Shown: positions 35,696-45,197, counted from the stretch's first letter. The stretch: DNA of 64,000 nt from Flavobacterium piscisymbiosum (GCF_020905295.1 NZ_JAJJMM010000001.1:3596001-3660000), one strand, 5' to 3'. The notes: generated by a model from the sequence alone, not told the origin. Translations and numbers: made by a program.

Positions 35696-37105
35696 ATGGG
35701 ATCAACAAGAAAAGAACATGATTTTTTAGGAGAATTAGATATTCCGAATCATTTGTATTATGGTATCCAAACTTTCAGGGCTGTAGAGAATTTTAATATT
35801 ACAGGAATTCCAATTTCAAAAGAACCTTTATTTATTAAAGCTTTAGGTTATGTAAAAAAAGCAGCAGCTTTAGCCAATAAAGATTGCGGAGCACTTGATC
35901 CTAAAATTGCCGAAGCTATTTGTTACGGAAGTGATCAGGTTATTGCCGGTAAATTCGATCAGGAATTTGTAAGCGATTTGATTCAGGGAGGAGCAGGAAC
36001 TTCGGTAAATATGAATGCAAATGAGGTAATTGCCAATATTGGTTTGGAATATCTGGGACATAAAAAAGGAGATTACAACTTCCTGCATCCAAATAATCAT
36101 GTCAATTGTTCTCAATCTACAAACGATGCTTATCCATCGGCATTTAGAATAGCGCTTTACATGAAAATGGAAAGCTTTATTAAAACATTAGAAGGCTTAG
36201 AAGTTGCTTTTGCTGCAAAAGGAGAAGAATTTAAAAGTGTTCTTAAAATGGGAAGAACCCAATTGCAAGATGCGGTTCCGATGACTTTAGGACAAGAATT
36301 TAAATCCTATGCCACTACAATAGGCGAAGATGTTCGCAGATTAAAAGAAGCTCAGAGTTTGGTTTTAGAAATCAATATGGGAGCAACCGCAATTGGCACA
36401 AGAGTAAACGCACCAGAAGGATATCCTGAAATTTGTGTAAATTATTTGGCCAAAGAAGTTGGAATTCCTTTAACGCTTTCTCCGGATTTAATTGAAGCTA
36501 CTGTTGATACAGGCGCTTATGTTCAGATTATGGGAACATTAAAAAGAACAGCGGTTAAAATTTCTAAAATTTGTAATGATTTAAGATTATTGAGTTCAGG
36601 ACCAAGAACTGGTTTCAACGAAATCAATTTACCGGCACGTCAGCCAGGATCTTCTATTATGCCAGGAAAAGTAAATCCGGTAATTCCGGAAGTAGTAAAC
36701 CAGACTTGTTTTTATGTAATTGGTCAGGATTTAACGGTTACCATGGCGGCTGAAGCAGGACAATTGCAATTGAATGTAATGGAGCCAGTAATTGCTTTCG
36801 CTATGTTTACATCTTTAGATTACTTATCAAACGCCATTCAGACTTTGATCGATAAATGTATTATTGGGATTACGGCAAATGTAGATCATTGCTATAATAT
36901 GGTAATGAACAGCATTGGGATTGTAACGCAATTAAACCCAATTTTAGGTTACGAAGTAAGTGCCAGTATCGCTGGTGAAGCTTTAAAAATGAACAAAAGT
37001 GTTCATGACATTGTGGTGGTCGAAAGAAAACTAATCACTCAGGAAAAATGGGATGAAATTTACTCATTAGATAATCTGATCAATCCAAAATTTATCACGA
37101 AATAA
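35696..37105 (+). CDS. aspA: Aspartate ammonia-lyase (aspartase)
   Basis: AspA deaminates aspartate to fumarate and ammonia. The 469-residue protein matches the fumarase/aspartase family with the signature GSSIMPGKVNPV near residue 320. N-terminal blocks include EHDFLGELDIPNHLYYGIQT and QGGAGTSVNMNANEV. Aspartase and class II fumarase are close relatives; the LDIPNHLYYG and FNITG segments fit aspartase better, so aspartase is favoured. It is followed by a terminator and is probably monocistronic. Confidence 0.9.
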   Translation: MGSTRKEHDFLGELDIPNHLYYGIQTFRAVENFNITGIPISKEPLFIKALGYVKKAAALANKDCGALDPKIAEAICYGSDQVIAGKFDQEFVSDLIQGGAGTSVNMNANEVIANIGLEYLGHKKGDYNFLHPNNHVNCSQSTNDAYPSAFRIALYMKMESFIKTLEGLEVAFAAKGEEFKSVLKMGRTQLQDAVPMTLGQEFKSYATTIGEDVRRLKEAQSLVLEINMGATAIGTRVNAPEGYPEICVNYLAKEVGIPLTLSPDLIEATVDTGAYVQIMGTLKRTAVKISKICNDLRLLSSGPRTGFNEINLPARQPGSSIMPGKVNPVIPEVVNQTCFYVIGQDLTVTMAAEAGQLQLNVMEPVIAFAMFTSLDYLSNAIQTLIDKCIIGITANVDHCYNMVMNSIGIVTQLNPILGYEVSASIAGEALKMNKSVHDIVVVERKLITQEKWDEIYSLDNLINPKFITK

Positions 37106-37129
37106 GAAAAAATACTTATAAGTTTATAG

Positions 37130-37160
37130 AGCCGTCAAATTATATTGACGGCTTTTTTTA
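37130..37160 (+). terminator. aspA terminator
   Basis: AGCCGTCAA at 37130-37138 faces TTGACGGCT at 37145-37153 and a T-run follows. Confidence 0.88.
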
Positions 37161-37266
37161 TGTTCTAAAATGCTGTTTTTTATTAAAGTTGAATTATAAA
37201 ACCTTGAAAATAAGATGTATATTTACGTGAGGATTGAATGTTATTTCGAAAAATTAAAACTTTCAG

Positions 37267-38532
37267 ATGGTAAAATTTTTAAAAAATAATTATTTTCATC
37301 ATTATAAAATCTTAGGGTTACTCTTTTTTATTTCATTCAGTTCAATAGCGCAAACAGAAAATGTTAATCCGGAAATATGTCCTCCAAGAACGATTTTAGA
37401 AATCTTTAAAAAGAAGGATTCTGCAGCTATGGTAAAACCTTCAAAAAATAACTTTTTCCTTATTATTCCGGCAATAGGTTCTCAGCCAGCAACCGGATTT
37501 TTTTTTGGTGCGGTAGCGCAATATACTTTCAAAGGAAAACTTGAATCAGATAAATATTCGATTGCAAATCTGGGGATAACCTATACTACAAAGAAACAAT
37601 GGTTGGTAAATGTTAAGAATAATATCTTACTCAATAACAATAAGATTTTTTTGAGCGGAGATTATCGCTTGTATATTTTTTCTCAGCCTAATTATGGTTT
37701 AGGAACAGATATAGTTCCGCATCACAGCAAGAAGAACCATTTTAGTATTGATTCTATTGCACAGCCTATGGACTATGATTATTTTAAGTTTCACCAAACC
37801 GTTTCTTTTGAAGTTCGTAAAAACTTTTATGTAGGCGGAGGAATAAATCTCGATTGGTATTCCAGTATCAAAGACAAAGATCTTGATGTAGAAAACGGAA
37901 AATATACCTATCATTATAATTACAGCCAAAAACACGGGTTTAATGATTTAGAATATTTTTTAAGTGGTATGAGCCTCAATTTAGTATACGATTCCAGAGA
38001 CAATCAGGTAAATTCGACTCGGGGATGGTTTGCTAATATCAATTATCGTTTTAATCCCGTTTTGTTTCATAATCAGGAATATAGTAATGTTTTATATGCA
38101 GAGTACCGTCATTTTATACCCCTTTCGAACAAAAACGAAAGATACATTTTAGCACTTTGGGCTTACGGACAATTTATAACCAGAGGAAAAGTTCCGTACC
38201 TGAATTTGCCTGCAATAGGCTGGGATCAGCGAAGCCGAAGCGGAGAAGGTTATACACAAGGACTATTTAGAGGAGATGGTTTAGTTTATCTTTCAACAGA
38301 ATTTAGATTTCCAATTACTTGCGACCAGATGATAAGCGGTACCGTTTTTACCAACTTCGTAACAGCAAGCAATGTCGATGATAATGTTTCATTATTCAGG
38401 TCCATTCAACCCGCGGCAGGTCTTGGTTTGCGTATTTTGATCGATAAAAAAACACGGACCAATTTAATTGTAGACTATGCCTGGGGAAATAATTCTAAAG
38501 GATTTTATCTAAATGCCGGCGAAACATTTTGA
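37267..38532 (+). CDS. Omp85/BamA-type outer-membrane barrel protein without POTRA domains
   Basis: This 421-residue protein has a signal peptide (about 1-28, ending SIAQ). A barrel similar to the surface-antigen D15 family fills most of it, with LVYDSRDNQVNSTRGWFANINYRF near residues 238-261 and FRGDGLVYLSTEFRFP near 335-350. At about 390 residues after the signal it has room for a 16-stranded barrel but none for POTRA domains, so it is not BamA itself. It may be a porin or a stand-alone transporter of the family. Its target is unknown. Confidence 0.82.
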   Translation: MVKFLKNNYFHHYKILGLLFFISFSSIAQTENVNPEICPPRTILEIFKKKDSAAMVKPSKNNFFLIIPAIGSQPATGFFFGAVAQYTFKGKLESDKYSIANLGITYTTKKQWLVNVKNNILLNNNKIFLSGDYRLYIFSQPNYGLGTDIVPHHSKKNHFSIDSIAQPMDYDYFKFHQTVSFEVRKNFYVGGGINLDWYSSIKDKDLDVENGKYTYHYNYSQKHGFNDLEYFLSGMSLNLVYDSRDNQVNSTRGWFANINYRFNPVLFHNQEYSNVLYAEYRHFIPLSNKNERYILALWAYGQFITRGKVPYLNLPAIGWDQRSRSGEGYTQGLFRGDGLVYLSTEFRFPITCDQMISGTVFTNFVTASNVDDNVSLFRSIQPAAGLGLRILIDKKTRTNLIVDYAWGNNSKGFYLNAGETF

Positions 38533-38658
38533 TTTGTAATTTAATGTTTGTTAGGTAGTTGTGTTTTTTATGTACGAATTTTATCTTAAAAAATATTTAA
38601 ATTTTAGAAAGAAAAAACTTAAATTTGAGATTCAATTAACTTTCTAAAAACAAACATT

Positions 38659-39279
38659 ATGAAACAGTACGGTTTACTATTGGTTCTTTTCCTGTCGGTG
38701 ATAGGAGCGAACGCACAAGATGCAAGGTCTTTTTCTCTTAATTTGTATGGCGGTTACAATTTTCAGGACAAGATTGATTATGATGGTTATTCTGCCACTA
38801 TTGACGATGGTTTTCAATACGGTGCAGGATTTGAATATTTCTTTTCGACAAATAACTCAGTTGAGGTAAAGTATTTAAGACAAGATTTAAAAATACCTTT
38901 TTACGGCCCGCTAGGAAACCAGATTAATGCTGGAAATGACAAGGGAGCCTTTAATTTTATTTTAGCAGATTTTACCCATTATTTTGATACAGGCTCAAAT
39001 TTACTGCCTTATTTAGGGGCAGGAGCCGGAGTTGGGATTGTAGAAACACCTCAGGGGGGAAGTGGAACTTATTTTGCCTGGGATTTAAAAGCCGGAGTAA
39101 AGATTAAAACAGCTTCAGTAGTTTCTGTAAATATTAATGCCTATTTACAATCGATGTCGGCAGCAGTTGGTGAGAGTTATTATTGGACATATTGGTACGG
39201 ACCAGTTGCGGTTGATGATTATGTTTCTACTTACCAGTTTGGACTTGGCGCTGTATTGAGTTTTAACTTTAAAAATTAG
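38659..39279 (+). CDS. Small outer-membrane beta-barrel protein
   Basis: The 206-residue protein has a signal peptide (1-19, ending ANAQ). It then has alternating-residue strands such as FSLNLYGGYNF, YGAGFEYFFSTNNSVEVKYL and TYQFGLGAVLSFNFKN, ending in phenylalanine-asparagine-lysine-asparagine. This pattern fits an eight-stranded barrel of the OmpW/porin-like class. It lies directly upstream of the two-component system on the same strand, but a terminator separates them. Confidence 0.82.
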   Translation: MKQYGLLLVLFLSVIGANAQDARSFSLNLYGGYNFQDKIDYDGYSATIDDGFQYGAGFEYFFSTNNSVEVKYLRQDLKIPFYGPLGNQINAGNDKGAFNFILADFTHYFDTGSNLLPYLGAGAGVGIVETPQGGSGTYFAWDLKAGVKIKTASVVSVNINAYLQSMSAAVGESYYWTYWYGPVAVDDYVSTYQFGLGAVLSFNFKN

Positions 39280-39312
39280 TATTTACCCCCGTAAATCATT
39301 CTTAAAAAATAT

Positions 39313-39345
39313 AAAAGCATTCACTTCTGGTGAATGCTTTTTTTG
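39313..39345 (+). terminator. Terminator after the small barrel gene
   Basis: AAAAGCATTCAC faces GTGAATGCTTTT around a short loop, followed by T residues. Confidence 0.88.
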
Positions 39346-39421
39346 TGGTTACTAAAAGCTATTGTTCATAATTAAATCATAATTTATAACTATTGTGATT
39401 TATATTTTTAAACTCAATCCC

Positions 39422-39429
39422 TATTTTTG
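39422..39429 (+). promoter_or_regulatory. -7 promoter element of the two-component operon
   Basis: TATTTTTG lies 20 bases before the response-regulator ATG at 39449 and supports that start over an upstream in-frame one. The nearest TTG is 26 bases away, slightly too far. Confidence 0.5.
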
Positions 39430-39448
39430 TTATTCAGACCACTTATTT

Positions 39449-40123
39449 ATGAAATTATTAATAGTCGAAGACGAACCAAACCTTTTATCTATTTTACGTA
39501 AAGGATTTGCCGAAAACAACAACGAAGTTAGTGTAGCAATGGATGGTAAAACAGCCCTGGAAATGCTTCATAATTATAATTTTGATGTTGTAATCTTAGA
39601 CGTAATGTTACCTGATATTAACGGAATCGAAATTTGCAGACGCCTGCGTGCCAGCAAGAATTTTGTACCTGTTTTGCTTTTAACAGCTCTTGGAACTTCA
39701 GAAAATATCGTAACCGGACTTAATGCCGGTGCCGATGATTATTTGGTTAAGCCCTTTAAATTTGGGGAACTTGACGCAAGGGTAAATGCATTACACAGAA
39801 GAGCGCATCAGGAAACAGAAAGAATAGACAGCATTACAGTAGGCGATTTAGAGATAAATGCCCGTGCTAAAACCGTAAAAAGAGAAGGAGAATCCATCAT
39901 TTTAACGGCCAAAGAGTTTAAATTACTCTATTATTTAGCTAAAAATAGCGGTCAGATTGTTTCCCGTGATCAAATCTTAGATAATGTTTGGGATATTAAT
40001 TTTGATATGAATACAAATGTTGTAGACGTGTATATTACCTATCTGCGCAAAAAAATAGATAAACCTTTTGCAACCAAACTTATTCATACCATGAAAGGTT
40101 TAGGTTATGTTATAAAACCATAA
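39449..40123 (+). CDS. OmpR-family response regulator
   Basis: From the ATG at 39449 the protein has 224 residues. The receiver domain (1-115) has the acidic pocket Asp8/Glu9, the phosphorylated Asp51 in VVILDVMLP, Thr79 and Lys101 in VKPFKF. The C-terminal winged-helix DNA-binding domain (about 125-224) shows LTAKEFKLLYYLAKNSGQIVSR and VVDVYITYLRKKID. Its partner kinase starts one base after its stop. The regulated genes are unknown; neighbours include outer-membrane barrels, a stress-type protein and a bestrophin. Confidence 0.94.
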   Translation: MKLLIVEDEPNLLSILRKGFAENNNEVSVAMDGKTALEMLHNYNFDVVILDVMLPDINGIEICRRLRASKNFVPVLLLTALGTSENIVTGLNAGADDYLVKPFKFGELDARVNALHRRAHQETERIDSITVGDLEINARAKTVKREGESIILTAKEFKLLYYLAKNSGQIVSRDQILDNVWDINFDMNTNVVDVYITYLRKKIDKPFATKLIHTMKGLGYVIKP

Positions 40124-40124
40124 A

Positions 40125-41528
40125 ATGGATATAAGAAAAAAAATTACTTTTACTTATGTAGCGCTTTCCAGCTTTAGTACACTATTGTTGTGTATTATTG
40201 TCTTTGTCTTGTTTCAGGAAAATAATCGATATCATTTCTTAAAACGATTAGAAGACAGGGCCAAAATTGTCGCTTCAATTCATTTTCAAAACGATCCTGA
40301 AAAAATAAAGTATTATAAAAACCTCAAAAAAGACGGACTTGAAGAACTTATAGAAGAAGAAGAATTTGTTCTAAAAATAAACAGCGCCAACAGTTTTGAT
40401 TATAATACGAACTTAAATTTGCCCAATGAATTCTATACTAATGTTCTAAAAACAGGAGAAGATTATTTCGAAAAAGATAACAAATACTATTTAGGACAAG
40501 TTTTTACAGAAAGAAGTCAAAGATACATTGTAATTGTGGGAGCAAGGGATCAAAAAGGCCCTACTACGACGATTTATATTGTAAAAATCATGCTTTTTGG
40601 CGGTATCGGATTTATATTTCTGGCTTTTTTCTTAGGGCGCTTTCTCGCAAAACGTGTTATTAATCCCGTAGCGAGAATTACCAAAGAAGTAAATAGAATT
40701 AGTGCTTCTAATCTTCATAACCGATTACCCGAAGTAAAAAACTCAGACGAAATCTCAGATCTTACCGAGACATTTAATGATATGCTGGATCGTTTAGAAA
40801 CCTCTTTTGAGATTCAGGCCAATTTCATTAACAATGCTTCGCACGAATTAAAAACGCCAATTACCACCATTATTGCCGAGTCTGAAATCATGCTGCTTAA
40901 AGAACGTCAGGTTCCCGAGTATATTCAGTCATTAGAAAATATCTACAGTCAGGCTTCAAAATTAGGAAACCTTACCGAAAGCCTGCTAAAACTTACTCAA
41001 ACGGGTTACGACGGTAAAAAACAAGTACTGGATATTGCAAGAATCGACGAATTGTTGATGGATGTAAAATCAGATTTAGATAAAATTTATCCTGATAATC
41101 GTGTGAGTATGAAATTTAATTTTGCTCCAAACGATTCTAATCTATTACTAATTCCGTGCAACAAACCACTTTTAGAATTAGCAATAAACAATATTGTTAC
41201 CAATGGTGTAAAGTACTCAGATAATAATGAGGTTTTTGTTACGCTTTCTGCAAATCAGGAAATGATTAAAATCGCTATCAACGATATTGGTATTGGTATT
41301 CCGCCAGAAGATATTCCGCATTTGTACGAACCATTCTTTAGAGGAAAAATTGCCACCAAATATATAGGGTATGGTTTAGGGCTTCCTTTGGCCTCAAAAA
41401 TCATTCGCATGCACGATGGTGAAATACAAGTACAATCAGAACAAAATAAAGGAACTATTGTAACGATCGTTTTTAATAAATCGAAAATCAAAAAGAACAA
41501 CATTAAAAATTCTAATGTTGAATCTTAG
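40125..41528 (+). CDS. Two-component sensor histidine kinase
   Basis: The 467-residue kinase has two membrane helices (about 8-30 and 152-174) bracketing a small periplasmic domain of about 120 residues of unrecognised type. A HAMP domain (about 175-228) and the catalytic core follow. His240 in NASHELKTP is the phosphorylation site. ATP-binding motifs include the N box (NNIVTNGVKYS), DIGIGIPPEDIPHLYEPFFRG and YGLGLPLASKI. It starts one base after the response regulator, so the two are translated together. The signal is unknown. Confidence 0.94.
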   Translation: MDIRKKITFTYVALSSFSTLLLCIIVFVLFQENNRYHFLKRLEDRAKIVASIHFQNDPEKIKYYKNLKKDGLEELIEEEEFVLKINSANSFDYNTNLNLPNEFYTNVLKTGEDYFEKDNKYYLGQVFTERSQRYIVIVGARDQKGPTTTIYIVKIMLFGGIGFIFLAFFLGRFLAKRVINPVARITKEVNRISASNLHNRLPEVKNSDEISDLTETFNDMLDRLETSFEIQANFINNASHELKTPITTIIAESEIMLLKERQVPEYIQSLENIYSQASKLGNLTESLLKLTQTGYDGKKQVLDIARIDELLMDVKSDLDKIYPDNRVSMKFNFAPNDSNLLLIPCNKPLLELAINNIVTNGVKYSDNNEVFVTLSANQEMIKIAINDIGIGIPPEDIPHLYEPFFRGKIATKYIGYGLGLPLASKIIRMHDGEIQVQSEQNKGTIVTIVFNKSKIKKNNIKNSNVES

Positions 41529-41605
41529 AAAGTTCTAATTTTATATTAAGCCCCTTCTAATTTCGAGAGAGTTATTTTGTATGTATAAACTAAAAGATTA
41601 TACAT

Positions 41606-42328
41606 ATGAAAAATTTCCTTATACCTACGACTTTAAAAGATGATACTATTTGCGCTGTAAAATCAGCAGTAAGTCAGGCAAAATCATCAGGTTGCGAAAT
41701 CATTTTAATGATGGTTGCTGATGCCCCGGATACTTTTTCTTCATCAGGTTATTTGCGCGAAATGCGTACCGGACTTACAGCTAGTCAGGAAACAGTGCTT
41801 GATACTTGTCGCTATATTATCGAGCATACTCCAAACTGTAAAATAAAAGTACAAAACCAGTACGGTCTTTCTTCTCCAATCTTCAAACGTATTATTGATG
41901 TTTTCTCTGTAAAATTAGTCATTCTTACACAGTCCTATAAACAAGAAACAAAACGAATTCATCAGTATTTGATTCAATTAGCAGGAAACCAAAAATGCCC
42001 AATATTGCATTTAGGAGTAGAGCAATACAAAGAAGACTTCAACAAAGCACTTTATATCGAAAACGCTCGTGCAAACATGCATGTAAAGGACGTTCAGCAA
42101 TTCTTGAATGAAAACTTTTCATTTGAAATTGTAAGTCAGACCGCCAATTTCGACGACAACTACGAAAAATTTGCTCCTTATTTATCCGAAGCGATTTCAA
42201 AATACGATATCGATTTGTTGGTAGAAACCCGTAAAGGAGAAAAAATCAAATTCAAAAAAGCAAAAAAAGCAGATATGAACGAGAGATTAGGACTTCCGGT
42301 TTTGTCTCTTTATGAGGAAATGGCATAA
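41606..42328 (+). CDS. Universal-stress-protein-like protein
   Basis: This 240-residue protein begins MKNFLIPTTLKDDTICAVKSAV, like the first strand and helix of universal stress proteins. It continues with alternating strands and helices such as CEIILMMVADAP and VKLVILTQSY. It resembles two USP-like halves (about 1-130 and 140-240), but the ATP-binding glycine motif of the active class is not obvious. It may be a single-chain pseudo-dimer. It follows the histidine kinase by 77 bases and precedes the bestrophin gene. Confidence 0.6.
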   Translation: MKNFLIPTTLKDDTICAVKSAVSQAKSSGCEIILMMVADAPDTFSSSGYLREMRTGLTASQETVLDTCRYIIEHTPNCKIKVQNQYGLSSPIFKRIIDVFSVKLVILTQSYKQETKRIHQYLIQLAGNQKCPILHLGVEQYKEDFNKALYIENARANMHVKDVQQFLNENFSFEIVSQTANFDDNYEKFAPYLSEAISKYDIDLLVETRKGEKIKFKKAKKADMNERLGLPVLSLYEEMA

Positions 42329-42378
42329 TACTCAATTGCTCTCTAAAAAAAATATAAGTTTAATTTAAAACCGAAAAT

Positions 42379-43326
42379 ATGTTATTAAAGAAAAGAATAC
42401 CAATGAAGTACGTTCTCGGGAAAATTAAAGTAGAAATTACATTAGTACTGGCGTATACAATAGTTTTTGAAGTTTTTCACAATTATTTTATCAACCTTCC
42501 TGTAGATATCCCAATTGCAATTCCAACAATGATTGGAACCATTATATCTCTATTATTGGCTTTTAAGTCGAATCAGGCTTATGACAGATGGTGGGAAGCC
42601 CGAATCGTTTGGGGTGCAATTGTAAATGATTCCAGAACATTGATCAGACAAGTACTGACGTTTTATAAAGACCCTAATTTTTCTGTAGAAGCAAATGAAT
42701 TCAAAGAAAATTTTGCCAAGCGACAAATTGCATGGTGTTATAGTTTAGGAGAATCTTTACGAAATAGAGACGCCTTAAAACCACTTGAAGGTTTGATAAG
42801 CGACGAAGAATTACGTTTTGTAAAAAATCATCAAAACATACCTAATGCCATTTTATTATTGCATGCGAGAGATCTTCGAAATGCTAAAAATGACAAACGT
42901 ATTAATATGTATCAGCAGGTAGAAATCGATAATACTTTGTCAAGATTATGTGATGAAATGGGTAAATGTGAGAGAATTAAAAACACTATTTTTCCAACGA
43001 CTTACAGTATGTACATCAGATTGACATTGTGTTTGTTTATTTTACTATTGCCTTTTGGATTAATTAGTGTATTGAGCTGGTTCGCAATTCCATTAATTAC
43101 AGCTATTGCAGCCGCTTTCTTTTTAATCGAAAGAATGGCAATTCACTTGCAGGATCCATTTGAAAATAGGCCTACAGATACACCTGTAACCACTATTGCC
43201 AATACTATCGAAAGAAATATCACTCAGATGATGAATGAATACCAAAGCGAATTTGATATTATCAATGAATTTCATCTTCAGCCTGAGCCTAAAAAAGCGG
43301 AAAACAACGCTTATTTTGTTTTATAA
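42379..43326 (+). CDS. Bestrophin-family anion channel (UPF0187 type)
   Basis: The 315-residue protein has about four membrane helices. It carries the bestrophin block LAFKSNQAYDRWWEARIVWGAIVNDSRTL (given as separate words: SNQAYDRWWEAR, WGAIVNDSR). Later segments include LPFGLISVLSWFAIP and QDPFENRPTDTP. Bacterial members form pentameric channels in the inner membrane, some conducting cations rather than chloride. It is followed by a terminator and may be expressed with the stress-type gene 50 bases upstream. Confidence 0.9.
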   Translation: MLLKKRIPMKYVLGKIKVEITLVLAYTIVFEVFHNYFINLPVDIPIAIPTMIGTIISLLLAFKSNQAYDRWWEARIVWGAIVNDSRTLIRQVLTFYKDPNFSVEANEFKENFAKRQIAWCYSLGESLRNRDALKPLEGLISDEELRFVKNHQNIPNAILLLHARDLRNAKNDKRINMYQQVEIDNTLSRLCDEMGKCERIKNTIFPTTYSMYIRLTLCLFILLLPFGLISVLSWFAIPLITAIAAAFFLIERMAIHLQDPFENRPTDTPVTTIANTIERNITQMMNEYQSEFDIINEFHLQPEPKKAENNAYFVL

Positions 43327-43357
43327 TTAAAATTGATTTTGGTTTCTCAATTTGTTG

Positions 43358-43395
43358 CCGGACAACGCTATTTACAGCATTGTCCGGTTTTTTTT
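43358..43395 (+). terminator. Terminator after the bestrophin gene
   Basis: CCGGACAA at 43358-43365 faces TTGTCCGG at 43380-43387, with GCT/AGC pairing inside, and a T-run follows. Confidence 0.88.
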
Positions 43396-43424
43396 ATAAA
43401 TATTTTCATGTTTTTTTTTCAGGA

Positions 43425-43632
43425 CTTCGTTCCGGATGACAAACAAAAAATCTGTGTAGATCCGTGTTTTTGCAAAGCAAATCCGCGTCATCCGCGTGCC
43501 ATGACAAAGATTGTCGCGCTTCTTGATTCTTCGTTCCGGATGGCAAACAAAAAATCCGCGAATATCCGTTTTTTTGCGAAGCAAATCCGTGTCATCCGCG
43601 TGCCATGACAAAGATTGTCGAGTTTCTTGTGT
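43425..43632. repeat. Tandem 104-bp repeat, two copies
   Basis: Two direct copies stand in tandem, 43425-43516 with spacer 43517-43528, and 43529-43620 with spacer 43621-43632. Each contains CTTCGTTCCGGATG, AAACAAAAAATC, GCAAATCCG, GTCATCCGCGTGCCATGA and CAAAGATTGTCG. Differences are scattered single bases. Open frames across this stretch on both strands are artefacts of the repeat. A related phrase sits at about 32932-32995. Confidence 0.85.
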
Positions 43633-43676
43633 GATCCTTCCTGCATCAGGATGGCAAGATTGCGCAGAGTTTATCA

Positions 43677-45095
43677 TCATCGATGAAGCAATCTACCCAA
43701 AATTTGTATAGATTCTCTTAATTCATTCGTCCATACCAATCCAAAACTCAATCGCATACAATTCGAAAATTGATCCTGAAAAGAGAAAATTCTTCCGGGC
43801 GCGATACTAATCTTGTGTTGCATCGCCAAATGATAAAAAGCAGCAGTATCAACACTTTTATCCAGTTCTATCCAAAGAAAAAATCCCCCTTGCGGCTGAC
43901 TCACTTTTGTTCCTTTCGGAAAATATTCCAAAACCGTATTGATATAATTGTTGCAGTTATGATTTAGGATCTGACGTATTTTTCTAAGGTGGTTTTCGTA
44001 TCGGCCATTTTTTAGAAAATCTCCCACAACCTGATGCGTAATAGTAGGAGAGGAAAGTGAATGGTAAATTTTGTTGCGTAATATTTCTTTTTTAAATTTT
44101 CCCGGCGAAACCCAGCCTACGCGATAACCTGGAGCCAGAGTTTTAGAAACCGAACTGCAGCAAAGCACAATACCGCTTTCGTCATAGGTTTTACAATTCG
44201 TTGGTCGGCTTGCGCCAAAGTACAAATCGCCGTGAATATCATCTTCGATTAACGGAATATTGTAGAATTCCATCAACCTAACGACTTCCATTTTATGTTC
44301 AGCCGGCATCATACTTCCTGACGGATTACTAAAATTACTCATTAGCAAACAAAGCTTTACTTTTTTAGATGAAAGTGCTTTTTTTAGCGCTTCCAGTTCT
44401 ATTCCTGTTGTCATGTTGGTTGGCAATTCCATGATGTACAATCCTAATGATTTTGCCAATTGGAGAATCCCAAAATAAGCGGGACTTTCTGTAATGATAG
44501 TATCTCCGGGTTGAGTTAGAGTCATTAAACAATGTGATATTGCGCTAGTACAGCCGGGCGTTGTAATAATATCCTCTTCGGTCAGTGAACCTCCCCAGGT
44601 AAAAGACCATCTGGCAATTTCTCTTCTTAAATTCGGATTCCCTTTTACTTGCTCATAACTCGTTCCGCTATTAGGAAGTTGTCGCATTGCCTGAACCATT
44701 CCTTTATTTAATTTCGCAATAGGCAGCAATTCATTCGACGGAAAACCCAAAGAAAGCATCGTGATATCAGGATCAGTCATATTACCATACACCTGATCGA
44801 TCAAATCTTCCCGGTCAACATTGGCACATTTTAAAATAGGACTGCTTGGCGAAGGCTCAGGAATCGTTCTGGCCGAAATATTACTCACATAATAACCGGA
44901 TTGCGGTCTTGACTCGATCAGTGATCTGCTTTCGATTTCATAATATGCTTTACTTACCGTGCTCATGCTGTAACCCGTTTCGGCACAGACTTCACGTATC
45001 GATGGCAGTTTGTCACCCACATTCAAAACACCGGATTTTATTTGTTTTTCGATTCGGTCAGCAAACTGAAGATACAAGTAATTTGGATTTTTCAT
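43677..45095 (-). CDS. MocR-type transcription regulator (GntR DNA-binding plus aminotransferase domain)
   Basis: The 472-residue protein joins an N-terminal GntR winged helix (about 1-72, KLPSIREVCAETGYSMSTVSKAY) to a class I aminotransferase-like domain (about 105-470). The PLP lysine lies in CCSSVSKTLAPGYRVGW. MocR proteins use PLP or a derivative as effector and usually control the divergent neighbour, here an EamA-type transporter. The binding site should lie in the 102-base gap between the two genes. It is followed by the repeat region at 43425. Confidence 0.92.
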   Translation of the reverse strand: MKNPNYLYLQFADRIEKQIKSGVLNVGDKLPSIREVCAETGYSMSTVSKAYYEIESRSLIESRPQSGYYVSNISARTIPEPSPSSPILKCANVDREDLIDQVYGNMTDPDITMLSLGFPSNELLPIAKLNKGMVQAMRQLPNSGTSYEQVKGNPNLRREIARWSFTWGGSLTEEDIITTPGCTSAISHCLMTLTQPGDTIITESPAYFGILQLAKSLGLYIMELPTNMTTGIELEALKKALSSKKVKLCLLMSNFSNPSGSMMPAEHKMEVVRLMEFYNIPLIEDDIHGDLYFGASRPTNCKTYDESGIVLCCSSVSKTLAPGYRVGWVSPGKFKKEILRNKIYHSLSSPTITHQVVGDFLKNGRYENHLRKIRQILNHNCNNYINTVLEYFPKGTKVSQPQGGFFLWIELDKSVDTAAFYHLAMQHKISIAPGRIFSFQDQFSNCMRLSFGLVWTNELRESIQILGRLLHR

Positions 45096-45197
45096 AAAAA
45101 AAAACTGTTATGGTGCAATTTACAAAAACTGTATCTGTATTGCTGTTTTATTTTTTAGAAATTTGTTTTAGTAGAAAACTAAACAAAAACAACATTC
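45096..45197. promoter_or_regulatory. MocR-EamA divergent regulatory region
   Basis: Two ACTGT words occur in direct orientation: AAACTGTTATGG near 45102-45113 and AAACTGTATCTG near 45127-45138, followed by TGCTGT. Direct repeats are the usual operator type of MocR regulators. This is a weak reading with no clear -7 box on either strand. Confidence 0.4.

Noticed and set aside
37267..38532. BamA, the barrel-assembly protein.
   Set aside because: There is no room for POTRA domains and the gene lies alone, so only the barrel family is claimed.
41499..41521. A terminator-like CAACATTA/TAATGTTG stem at the end of the histidine kinase gene.
   Set aside because: It lies inside the coding sequence and has no T-run after it.
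43333..43680. Open frames on both strands (91, 102 and 66 codons) after the bestrophin gene.
   Set aside because: They run through a 104-base tandem repeat and a terminator, contain no recognisable domain, and owe their length to the repeat's composition.
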